Source of the DNA: Curvibacter sp.
Lineage (GTDB): Bacteria; Pseudomonadota; Gammaproteobacteria; Burkholderiales; Burkholderiaceae_C
Direction of reading: 5' to 3'
Assembly (NCBI GenBank): GCA_004293725.1
Contig: REAW01000005.1
Coordinates: 1 to 64,000, forward strand
Length of the DNA stretch: 64,000 nucleotides
Shown piece after piece: positions 34,468 through 42,279 of the stretch; the first letter of the stretch is position 1, and every line of letters begins with the position of its first letter. Below the pieces are notes generated by a model, which was not told the origin of the DNA, ran no database searches, and worked only from the letters and a program-made list of their open reading frames with translations. Both the position numbers and the translations under genes were made by a program.

Positions 34468-35727
34468 TCAAAAGACTTTCGCTGGCAATTTGGCGCTGTC
34501 GTCGCCCATTGCTTTTCGATATCTTGCGAGAAGCGTGGCCTCTGATAGCTTTGATACGCCAACCATGTGCATGAGAACTTCGCGCAGAGTCACGTTGTTC
34601 GCATTGCCAATGGTCTGAGTGGTCGTGTTCCACAAAAGGGTGGCAAAGGGAGCCGAAGTCAAATCCCTTGGAAGCTTGCTGGCAAGTTTGACTGCATCTT
34701 CGAGTGGCATTGACTTCGTGAGCTTGGCAACCACGCGAGTCAGCATATCCAATCCGACCGGCCTGAAAATCACCTTGCCACCATGGTTCCCGCGATGCTT
34801 TGCGACGATCGTTGACGGATTGGCGGCGTTCAAGAAGCTGCGGAATTCAGTGAAGTTTTCGGAAAGCAATGCGATATAGCTCTTGGCCAACTCAAAGTAG
34901 GCGTTCAAGTCGCTATCGGAAGGTCTTGATCGTTGAAGGTCCACCTTCTTTTTCTTCAAGTTGGATTCAGACTCCGAGAACAAGATTGCAAGGATGTCGT
35001 ATAGGTTGCCAATGGTTGTGATGCTTTCGAGGTTCATCGAAGGCATGTTGTTGGTCGCGACAAATGCAATCTTCTTTTCTGCGAAGTAGTCCGTATCCTC
35101 AATGAGTTTTCGGACGCAAATAGCCATGACATCATCTTCATCCAAAGCGATGATGTCGCCCTTGGATACAGGCCTGGCCGTCTTGTTCAAGGTTGTAAAC
35201 AGCCTTCGCGTCTTTTCGAGGCCTTGAGGAGTGACCTTGTGCGCGACGAATATGACTGAGACTTCGTCGGAGTGCTCCTTCGGCAAACCGTCTTGGACAG
35301 CCTTTTTGATGCCTGCCAAGCGATGCTGCCCATCGAGCGCGAACAACTTCTCGTCGCCGTGAAAGGTGAGGAAGCCCACGGACTCAAGAACTTCCTCGGA
35401 AACGTTCGATAGCTCGTTGTCGGAGTCTTTGGAGTTGACGCTAGTGATGGCATGCCAATCTGGCTTTCCACCATAGGTCGCAACAACGAGGGAGTTGAAG
35501 AATCGCTCTGGCTGCGTCTTGATATAACTGGCGATTTGAGCGCTTCTCGTTGATTGAAGCTTTCTCTGGATCATCCCTGAAAGCTGCTTGCTTTTATGGA
35601 TTTCGTCGGCGAATTGAACTCGCTTTGCGACCTCTTCTAAGCTGACAAGGCAAGAATAATAGACCCAGCTTCCAATAACGCCTCTCAAAGCTGGAAGCGT
35701 CAAATCCTGTTTTTTTGTCGTGCTCAT
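34468..35727 (-). CDS. DGQHR-domain protein (DndB-like)
   Basis: A 419-residue protein with the signature DGQHR (residues 132-136, in LFALDGQHRLAGIKKAVQDG). DndB-type proteins with this motif regulate or modulate DNA phosphorothioation, so the motif fits the location. The rest reads as an alpha/beta fold with a helical C-terminus (VSKLSEATLLARYRKAMGDDSAKLPAKVF). It starts four bases inside the end of the GIY-YIG gene (ATGA overlap). This is the last gene of the minus-strand operon. DndB itself is about 350-400 residues, so the length is plausible, but it may be a separate DGQHR lineage. Confidence 0.7.
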   Translation of the reverse strand: MSTTKKQDLTLPALRGVIGSWVYYSCLVSLEEVAKRVQFADEIHKSKQLSGMIQRKLQSTRSAQIASYIKTQPERFFNSLVVATYGGKPDWHAITSVNSKDSDNELSNVSEEVLESVGFLTFHGDEKLFALDGQHRLAGIKKAVQDGLPKEHSDEVSVIFVAHKVTPQGLEKTRRLFTTLNKTARPVSKGDIIALDEDDVMAICVRKLIEDTDYFAEKKIAFVATNNMPSMNLESITTIGNLYDILAILFSESESNLKKKKVDLQRSRPSDSDLNAYFELAKSYIALLSENFTEFRSFLNAANPSTIVAKHRGNHGGKVIFRPVGLDMLTRVVAKLTKSMPLEDAVKLASKLPRDLTSAPFATLLWNTTTQTIGNANNVTLREVLMHMVGVSKLSEATLLARYRKAMGDDSAKLPAKVF

Positions 35728-36245
35728 CGAAATGCCCTGCGTTTCTTTTTAGTGTCAGCTTCCAAATCGCCCTCTGAAAACGGCGGCAGAAGAGCGGTGT
35801 TCAAATCCTTTTCGAGCTGCTCCAATTGCTCGGATGTCATTGAGTCGTCAATCGGAGCAAAGTGGAATCTCAGGACTTCATGCCAGGTGCCAATCATTCG
35901 AGCGATTCTTTCTCGTTTGAGAACGATTCGCGGATTTAGATAGTCCGCGTAGCGAGCCTTGAGCGATCGATCTGATTTTCTTCCGGCGATCCCGATGTAG
36001 AGGATGTGTCCGTGGGGTGGAAGCACTTGGCTGGGATGATGAATTGAGAACGCATAGACGCCGCGCTTGTCGCCCGGCACCTTGTCGATCTCATCCTTTC
36101 CATATTTGATGCTTTCCCAAGCCAGGCTGGGGACATTGAACGAGTCAAACGTCAGCTTGGTTGGGGAAAGCGTCATCGTGAACTGAAATTTTCCAATTTC
36201 GTTGTTGGCTTGGTTCACGAAATCCGAGATGTCAGATAAGTCCAA
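35724..36245 (-). CDS. GIY-YIG nuclease-like protein
   Basis: A 173-residue protein. The central domain has GVYAFSIHHPSQVLPPHGHILYIGIAGRKSDRSLKARYADYLNP, which has the two motifs GxY and YIG, the conserved Arg (LKARY), and further Glu and Asn (EQLEKDLNTALLPPFSEGD) expected of a GIY-YIG nuclease. All five key positions appear. The first 55 residues (MDLSDISDFVNQANNEIGKF...) are unknown. It lies between sspD (74-base gap) and the DGQHR gene (overlap). A GIY-YIG nuclease in a phosphorothioation locus is not one of the standard members I know of, so a cutting or nicking role is inferred from the motif only. Confidence 0.65.
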   Translation of the reverse strand: MDLSDISDFVNQANNEIGKFQFTMTLSPTKLTFDSFNVPSLAWESIKYGKDEIDKVPGDKRGVYAFSIHHPSQVLPPHGHILYIGIAGRKSDRSLKARYADYLNPRIVLKRERIARMIGTWHEVLRFHFAPIDDSMTSEQLEQLEKDLNTALLPPFSEGDLEADTKKKRRAFR

Positions 36246-36319
36246 TGTGCCCCCCTGTTCTTCTCCGGGCGCTCGATGTTGCGATTGGCTCGCAGGCGCT
36301 TTGCGAGTTTTATTTGCCG

Positions 36320-37162
36320 TTACTTGTGGCAGACCACGCAGGCGCCACCACCCTCATCCACTCCATAGATATCATCGATGTCATCCGAGCATTCCTTGAT
36401 TGGACGGAGTGGGTTAATCGGAATGCTTTTGCGTAAGCGAGCGCGGCGGATTTCGTATTCAGCTTTGATCTCAGCAATGCGCTCGGGCTTCTCCATGTCC
36501 CAAAGCGACTCTCCCTTAGACCAAGTGAAGGGCGATCCATGATCCATGGCGTCCTTCTCGAGTTCCTTGGCTTTCTCGTAGTCCTCTGGATGCTGTTCCC
36601 TCAGTCGCACCCATTCGATCTTCTGCTGGAAGAAACAGAACGTGCAGCCGCTGCGTGAGCGCCACTCGTAATACTTAGGGTAGCCGACACCCGAAGATTC
36701 AAGGATATCGATTACGCCTGCCTTGTCGATTCCGGCCTCGCGGAAGGGCAGCTTTACGAACAGGTTGTCAGCCTTAGCCGAGTAGCCTTCGCGGTAGTCT
36801 TCATCGGCCCGAATCGCCACATAAGAGAACACCTTGTCGCCAGCCGCAAGCCAAGGCTTCACCCATTGTTCGAACGGGGCGAGCTTGAGCTTGCGAGTGC
36901 ACCAGCGGGTTTGCGGGCTGGGCAAAAAGTGGTTGTATTCGCGCAGCCAAAAGCGAAAGTCCCTGCGTGGATTGAGCCGCGCGATTGGTTTGCCGAGATA
37001 GCCTTCGAGGCGCCCGAGGAATTCATAGACCTCGGGGAGTTCCTCCCCTGTGTCGGTGAAAAAGTAGTCGATGTCCAGATCGGGATGTTTGTCGCGCATC
37101 CAGACAGCCAGGGCCGCGCTGTCCTTGCCGCCTGAAATGCCCAAGACGTGCCGTTCAACCAT
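36320..37162 (-). CDS. sspD: SspD-like PP-loop (PAPS reductase-type) sulfur transferase
   Basis: A 280-residue adenylating enzyme of the PAPS reductase/DndC family. The PP-loop SGGKDS is at residues 10-15, YFFTDTGEELPEVYEFLGRLEGY follows, and Cys residues in RWCTRK and SGCTFCFFQQ could hold an iron-sulfur cluster. A CVVCHK tail is present. In DNA phosphorothioation this protein activates the phosphate for sulfur insertion. It overlaps SspC by eight bases. No SspA (cysteine desulfurase) gene is in the window, so a chromosomal IscS-type enzyme would have to supply sulfur. Confidence 0.8.
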   Translation of the reverse strand: MVERHVLGISGGKDSAALAVWMRDKHPDLDIDYFFTDTGEELPEVYEFLGRLEGYLGKPIARLNPRRDFRFWLREYNHFLPSPQTRWCTRKLKLAPFEQWVKPWLAAGDKVFSYVAIRADEDYREGYSAKADNLFVKLPFREAGIDKAGVIDILESSGVGYPKYYEWRSRSGCTFCFFQQKIEWVRLREQHPEDYEKAKELEKDAMDHGSPFTWSKGESLWDMEKPERIAEIKAEYEIRRARLRKSIPINPLRPIKECSDDIDDIYGVDEGGGACVVCHK

Positions 37163-40100
37163 TTGATTCCTCCTCGTCCGTCGCCAGTCTCATGCCAGTT
37201 TTAGCCAAAATGGCCAGCAATACATCGGTGCCCAAGCCCTGGCGTTGCAGCATCGAAAATAGCTCATCAGTCTTGTCTTCAACGGTTTTGCGATGGCGCT
37301 CGGAAATGGCGAATGTGCGGGAGATCGTCCTTGTGTCCGAACCTGCTCCGATGACCACTGCAATTGCTTCGCTGCGTGCCTTGCGGCCTTGAATCGAGAC
37401 AAAAGCCTCGGCCTCGCGGAAACGCCGCGCGAACTGGAAGAGTTCCAATAGGGCTGCATCAATGTGCCGGTCCACCCAATCGCGGGGCGGCTTGTCGGCT
37501 GCCAGACTCAGTAGGCCTTCGAGTGACTCGCGAGAGCCATCGTAGGAACCCAAACGAGTTGAAAACGCATCCAAGCGGAAATTCCCAGCGACACCAGCCA
37601 CAGACTTGGCCCTGTTTCGCAGCGACTCCAAATCCTCGCGAGTCGCGTCGAGAGCTTCGAGCATCTTGGCTTCGACTTCCGCAAGCATCTTTGGATAGGC
37701 GGTCGCAATCTCCTGCAAGGGCGCGCGCAGCTCCTTAACATACGATTTTCCATCCGCTGCGCCAAGCAAGGAGGCCAAGTCGACAAATAAGACTTTGTGG
37801 GGATCATTGGCCTTGAGCAGCATGTCCCGTATGGCCTTTGCAGTATCGCCAATGCGTTGGGTGCGCCGCGACCATTCGGGCAGGTTGAAGACCATGGCGA
37901 CCAGCCCCCTAGCGGCATCGAGTGGGTCGGAAGTGCCTGCCGTCTCGCCAACTTCGGCAAGAAGCTTGGATATGCCTTCGAGGATGCTGTTCTTGTCTTC
38001 GTCGATGGCAATCCAACGCAGAGTGAATCGCGATGGGTCTTGCAGGCATTCGTCGATGTCCACATCACCCAGTCTCGGAATGAACATGCCTTCTTTGTAG
38101 ACGGCCACATTGGCTTTGTGAGCAAGCAGGAAAGCGGTCAGGAACAGGGGCAGGATGCCTTGCTTCATGCCAAAAGGCGGCTGGTTCCAACGCTCGTAGA
38201 TCGCATCAATCCCAACGCGGGCGCTGGTGTCGGCGAAAAGTTCCTTTGTGGACTTCCATAGCTCTGCGAACCCTGCGCCCGAGGCCTCGGAAGGGTGACA
38301 GAAGCGCCAGGATTCGCCTTCCTTGCGGTAAAGGTCTGAGGCAACCAAAAGAGTGTCGAACAGGCCCCGTTCAGCCGGGAAGCCTTCGATGCCGAGTCGC
38401 TCTTGGCCTTCGGCATTGATCATCGCGTGCAGCAAATCACGCCGGGCTTTGACGCTGTTGCTCGATACACTGTCGCGGTTGACCAACTCACTCCAAACGG
38501 GCGGACAGGACCAATAGATTTGATCGGCGAGACCGGAGGCGACAGGTGAAAGCTTTGCGCCTGGTTCGATGACTTCTTCGCTGCCGTCATGCCACTTGGA
38601 CAGGGAGACGGCTGCTTGGAGCTGATCCTCCAGGTCTGATCGGGTGGCTGCAAGACGGGCAAATACTTCTCGACGGGCAACGGGATCTCCGCCAAGTTCG
38701 TGGCGTTCCTTGACTTGCTCCAGCGCCACTAATTCGGCCGATAGCTCCGCGATGCGGGCATGGTTGGATGGGATACCCACCAGCACCGGCCATGGTTCCA
38801 TGCGTGCGCAGGCTTGGGCTCTTTTTCGGGCTTCACGGGCGGACATTCCTCTGCCGGGGAGGGCAAGGATGAATTGACCGAATTCGCCACGTTGCGGTTT
38901 GTAGCCTTGAGCGATCTTTTCGGCTTGTTCGACGCTGCGCAGTGACAGCTCCATCCATCGCATGGAGCCTGTTTCGTGGTAATGCCGCTTGGCGACCACA
39001 GGATGCATGCCCATGAGTTGCGAGAGCTTGGCGTAATCGATGCCAGCGGACGCGGCCAACGCTTGGGCGATGGCTGCATCGATGTCAAAGTCGCTGCCTT
39101 CGAAGACCGACCAAGCCCCTGTGTAGCTCTTGAATAAGGCGACTTTCAGCGATGCTAGCTTGCGCAGGGCCTCATCGACTTCTTCTTGCGGAACCTTGTA
39201 AAACAGAGCAGAGAGCACTGGCAAATCAGCGGCCAAGCCGGAGCCATTTCGGAACATGTCAATGATGGCGATGTTCTTGATCATTGACACAAGAAGTGGG
39301 TCACCTGACTTGGCTTCAGCTCGCTCCACTGCTTCGACCGCTTGGGACCAGCGATGGCCGTCGGGCGAAGCCAGAATCGCAGGTTCGAGGTTCGATCGCA
39401 AATAGTCCCAATAGTCGCTCGGGCGATACCAAGTCGCTTGGCTCAGTCGAGTCGATTGAAGATAGGAGCGGAACCCATGGGCTTCGACTGAGGAGAGAAA
39501 GCCGAACGTGCTACGCTCGTTTTGCCCGAATTGGCGCTTGGAGATAGGACCGAGCAGTGCGGCCATGGCGGGGTGTAGCGGCCAGCACCGAGTCAGTGCA
39601 GCGGCGAAGTCTTTTCCTACAGCGGGCCGTCTCGATCGGATTGCGTCTGCGACAGTGTTTGATGCGTCGAGCATCCACTCCGGTCGCCGTTCGGCTTCGA
39701 TAGCGCGGCCAATGAGCTCGACGACTTCATCGCTAGCCGCAACGAATGGAAGGTCCAAATAGCGGCCTTGGACCTTGGCCCAATCGTCTCGGGTATCGAT
39801 GCCCAGCCGAGCCGAATACTGGGCGAACGATTGATGAAGAACACCTACTACTACCAAGCGGCCTTCTGCGCGGGCGGAGGCCTCTGCCAACTCCTGGAAG
39901 AAGTAGACATCGTCTCCTGATCCGAGGGCAGAGGCTTCGAGGAATTTACCCATCTCATCAATGAAGACCAAGACGCCATCGTTGTGGCGTTCCTTTGCTT
40001 CAGCGAGCAGATCGGCGATGACGCTTTGCACAGTTGGTTTGTTGCGACCATCTGTGTTTTTGCCTTGGGCCTTGCGGATAGCTGCGCCTAACTCAGAAAC

Positions 40101-40484
40101 GACGCTTCCGCGCCTGCCCACTGTAGGGACGACAAGCCAGCCTTTGCGTACAGGGAAAGCCTTATCAAATGCGGGTTTTGAGTCGAGCTGCAGTGCTGCG
40201 CGTGCCTTCGATCGCAGGGCTTTATCTGGATGCAGCGCGCTTGCAAGCGCGACGGCCAGAGAAGATTTGCCTCCGCCAAAGGGGCCCGTCCAAGTGAAGC
40301 TGCGCTGATTAGTTCCTGCAACTTGTCTGCACATCCCATCGATGACTGACGAAGCGGTCGAATGGAAGATGTAGCCGTCCAATGCGTCGGCTCGTCCAAT
40401 GTCCGCGTCGATTCTGATCGATCGCTGATATTGGCGTGAAATTTGGACGATGTCCGAAAGAAACTGCTCTTTTGTCTCAACCAT
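37155..40484 (-). CDS. sspC: SspC-like P-loop ATPase
   Basis: A 1109-residue protein. The Walker A GPFGGGKSS is at residues 67-75, Walker B LVFIDEMGKFLEA at about 172-184. A large helical C-terminal region follows. I chose the ATG at 40484 because it overlaps the sspB stop by eight bases, whereas the frame opening at 40580 starts inside sspB. In SspABCD systems the ATPase C powers the modification complex with B and D. Its size here exceeds what I remember with certainty for SspC, so the assignment depends on the gene order (DUF4007, ATPase, PAPS reductase). Confidence 0.7.
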   Translation of the reverse strand: MVETKEQFLSDIVQISRQYQRSIRIDADIGRADALDGYIFHSTASSVIDGMCRQVAGTNQRSFTWTGPFGGGKSSLAVALASALHPDKALRSKARAALQLDSKPAFDKAFPVRKGWLVVPTVGRRGSVVSELGAAIRKAQGKNTDGRNKPTVQSVIADLLAEAKERHNDGVLVFIDEMGKFLEASALGSGDDVYFFQELAEASARAEGRLVVVGVLHQSFAQYSARLGIDTRDDWAKVQGRYLDLPFVAASDEVVELIGRAIEAERRPEWMLDASNTVADAIRSRRPAVGKDFAAALTRCWPLHPAMAALLGPISKRQFGQNERSTFGFLSSVEAHGFRSYLQSTRLSQATWYRPSDYWDYLRSNLEPAILASPDGHRWSQAVEAVERAEAKSGDPLLVSMIKNIAIIDMFRNGSGLAADLPVLSALFYKVPQEEVDEALRKLASLKVALFKSYTGAWSVFEGSDFDIDAAIAQALAASAGIDYAKLSQLMGMHPVVAKRHYHETGSMRWMELSLRSVEQAEKIAQGYKPQRGEFGQFILALPGRGMSAREARKRAQACARMEPWPVLVGIPSNHARIAELSAELVALEQVKERHELGGDPVARREVFARLAATRSDLEDQLQAAVSLSKWHDGSEEVIEPGAKLSPVASGLADQIYWSCPPVWSELVNRDSVSSNSVKARRDLLHAMINAEGQERLGIEGFPAERGLFDTLLVASDLYRKEGESWRFCHPSEASGAGFAELWKSTKELFADTSARVGIDAIYERWNQPPFGMKQGILPLFLTAFLLAHKANVAVYKEGMFIPRLGDVDIDECLQDPSRFTLRWIAIDEDKNSILEGISKLLAEVGETAGTSDPLDAARGLVAMVFNLPEWSRRTQRIGDTAKAIRDMLLKANDPHKVLFVDLASLLGAADGKSYVKELRAPLQEIATAYPKMLAEVEAKMLEALDATREDLESLRNRAKSVAGVAGNFRLDAFSTRLGSYDGSRESLEGLLSLAADKPPRDWVDRHIDAALLELFQFARRFREAEAFVSIQGRKARSEAIAVVIGAGSDTRTISRTFAISERHRKTVEDKTDELFSMLQRQGLGTDVLLAILAKTGMRLATDEEESNG

Positions 40485-41400
40485 AGGAGCGCCTGACCAT
40501 TTCTTTACGGTCCTCTTTGGAGAGGGGTTTTCGGTGAACTTGGCGTAAGCCCGCTGAGTCGGTCCAAGCGAGCTTTCCACGTGTGAAATCTGAAAGCGAG
40601 ATTAGCCGTTGGGCGATTGACTCTTCGTCGAGTTTGAAGACTCTTCCCGGCGAACCTTCTGAATAGGCAACTGCTTCGAATGCTAATGAGCTTTGGCCTT
40701 GGGCCGTCCGATCCCAAAAGTCGATCAAAGCGTAGGCGAAAGCTCCGTCGTGGAGAGATGCTTTCGGACCGCGACGGAAAGCGTATTGACCCTTGTGGAC
40801 CTCTTGCAGTAGGCCTAACTCTCCGAGCAATGGCTCGGCAAAATCTTCAGGAGAACCGCCTGCGGCTCGCGGAGCGTAGCTTCGCAGGCATGTTTCCAAA
40901 TCGCGTGACAGCGTCGAGTTGGATAGTCGATGCTTAGAGTCAAGTTCGCGGGCATATCGAGCTAACGGCTCTTCAAGCTCTTGTCGTGTAAATGTAGGAG
41001 CAGTTACATGGTTGAACAGCCAATACCATGTGGTGGATCGATGGCAGTGGCCTGCGAGTTGCCAATGGGCAAGCCAAGCCGTCGTTGGATTCTCTGCGTA
41101 GGGATCAAGGCCTCCGTCTTGCAAGATTTCCGTCGCTAATCCGCCGACGCGAAAGTCATCACCCTTCTCGAACATGATCCCGCAGGCCAACGCCCAATGG
41201 CGGATCGAAGACACCATGTTTTTGCCAACGCCAAAGGCTGCAATTGCGGCTTCGTCAGTGAACGTGGACTTTTTGATTACGCCGCCTTCTACTGATTGCT
41301 CATAAGCCTTCTTGAGCCACATTTGACGTAGCGGGAAGGTTTCGTGCCCCGAAAAATGGATGGGCATCCTTCCGGCGGGTTTGGTTTTCGAGATAGCCAT
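40477..41400 (-). CDS. sspB: SspB-like DUF4007 protein
   Basis: A 307-residue protein starting MAISKTKPAGRMPIHFSGHETFPLRQMWLKKAYEQSVEGG, which matches the DUF4007 opening (the HFSGHETFPLR segment). It includes FGVGKNMVSSIRHWALACGIMF and a helical C-terminal half. In SspABCD the DUF4007 member nicks DNA before sulfur insertion. AAGG lies a few bases upstream of the ATG, and TAGAAT upstream of it might be a -10 element. It heads the minus-strand operon. Upstream lie a palindrome and a LexA-type box, shared with a divergent methyltransferase gene. Confidence 0.8.
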   Translation of the reverse strand: MAISKTKPAGRMPIHFSGHETFPLRQMWLKKAYEQSVEGGVIKKSTFTDEAAIAAFGVGKNMVSSIRHWALACGIMFEKGDDFRVGGLATEILQDGGLDPYAENPTTAWLAHWQLAGHCHRSTTWYWLFNHVTAPTFTRQELEEPLARYARELDSKHRLSNSTLSRDLETCLRSYAPRAAGGSPEDFAEPLLGELGLLQEVHKGQYAFRRGPKASLHDGAFAYALIDFWDRTAQGQSSLAFEAVAYSEGSPGRVFKLDEESIAQRLISLSDFTRGKLAWTDSAGLRQVHRKPLSKEDRKEMVRRSYG

Positions 41401-41429
41401 GGCCTTATTCTAGTGCGTAGAGGTCAGCG

Positions 41430-41450
41430 AACTGGTGAACCTCACCAGTT
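41430..41450. promoter_or_regulatory. Perfect 9+3+9 palindrome upstream of sspB (candidate operator)
   Basis: Arms AACTGGTGA (41430-41438) and TCACCAGTT (41442-41450) are exact reverse complements around ACC. It starts 29 bases upstream of the sspB start and is about 130 bases upstream of the methyltransferase start. The arms look like a repressor site rather than a terminator (no T run). The cognate regulator is not known. Confidence 0.6.
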
Positions 41451-41462
41451 CGAGACCCCAAT

Positions 41463-41482
41463 TGCTGTGATTAAATACAGTA
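41463..41482. promoter_or_regulatory. LexA-type (SOS) box between sspB and the methyltransferase
   Basis: TGCTGTGATTAAATACAGTA has CTGT-N8-ACAG (41465-41480) and flanking TG/TA as in the umuD box. It lies 13 bases beyond the palindrome, so either divergent operon could be under SOS control. Confidence 0.6.
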
Positions 41483-41582
41483 TTGAATGCTGAGCAAGAA
41501 CAGATGTCCAGTAGCTGCCTTGAAAATTTATTCAAATTGCTAGTGCAGTTTGATCATTGCTGATCACAAAAAATACGAAACG

Positions 41583-42260
41583 ATGCCTAAATCGAAAATT
41601 GCCGAGCAGAACTTGCTGCGGCCTATCAGCCTCATGGATGCCAAGACATTCGATTACTACGAACGTAATGCTCAAGTGGTTGCACGACGCTATAAGGAAG
41701 TTTGTAGTCCGTTGAGCTCGCAGTTCCGCATTGCATTCCGCAAAGGGGCTAGAGTTTTAGACGTCGGTTGTGGTTCCGGTCGCGACGCGTCACTGTTGCT
41801 AAGCATGGGGCACGATGTTTTTGCTGTTGAGCCGGTGCCCGCGCTGCGCCAAGCTGCACTTGCAGCACACCCTGAGTTGTTAGGGCGAATAGCCGATGCG
41901 GCATTGCCAGATCTAGGGAATCCTTTTGGTATTACGTTTGATGGAGTAATTTGTTGCGCAGTTCTGATGCATCTACAGCAAAATCAGCTACTCGACGCAG
42001 CGCTTGCAATCCGTCAAGTTCTTAAGCTGCACGGCCGTCTTTTGATTTCACTGCCCAAAGCACGTGGAGACATACTGGCAAACGATCGAGATTCACATGG
42101 TCGACTGTTCACGCAAAACACGTTGAAAAATATAGCGATATTGTTTGAGAGCCTGGACTTTGAAGTGATCGATCACTGGGAAAACGATGATGTTTTAACG
42201 CGTTTGGGTACTTCGTGGTTCACGATATTGTTAGAGCTGCGCTCCACGGGAGAGCAGTAG
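41583..42260 (+). CDS. SAM-dependent methyltransferase (class I)
   Basis: A 225-residue protein. Motif I is VLDVGCGSGRD (residues 58-68), preceded by a helical region (FDYYERNAQVVARRYKEVCS). Later motifs are VFAVEPVPALR, FDGVICCAVLMHLQ and LLISLPKARGD. The fold is that of small-molecule or nucleobase methyltransferases; no DNA-methylase NPPY-type motif is visible, so DNA modification is not shown. I chose the ATG at 41583; a longer TTG-start frame opens at 41550 in the intergenic region. The gene is followed 19 bases later by the CoiA-like gene, suggesting an operon. Confidence 0.75.
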   Translation: MPKSKIAEQNLLRPISLMDAKTFDYYERNAQVVARRYKEVCSPLSSQFRIAFRKGARVLDVGCGSGRDASLLLSMGHDVFAVEPVPALRQAALAAHPELLGRIADAALPDLGNPFGITFDGVICCAVLMHLQQNQLLDAALAIRQVLKLHGRLLISLPKARGDILANDRDSHGRLFTQNTLKNIAILFESLDFEVIDHWENDDVLTRLGTSWFTILLELRSTGEQ

Positions 42261-42279
42261 CTGGAAGATAGTCAAAGCA

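Noticed and set aside
24486-41400. BREX or DISARM locus
   Set aside because: No BrxC/PglX/PglZ/DrmA-B pattern or DNA methylase with an adenine or cytosine motif. A DUF4007 protein plus PAPS reductase-type enzyme fits phosphorothioation better.
41415-41421. Minus-strand TAGAAT near sspB as a -10 box
   Set aside because: It lies too close to the sspB start and has no good -35 partner at 17 bases; the promoter may lie further away near the palindrome.
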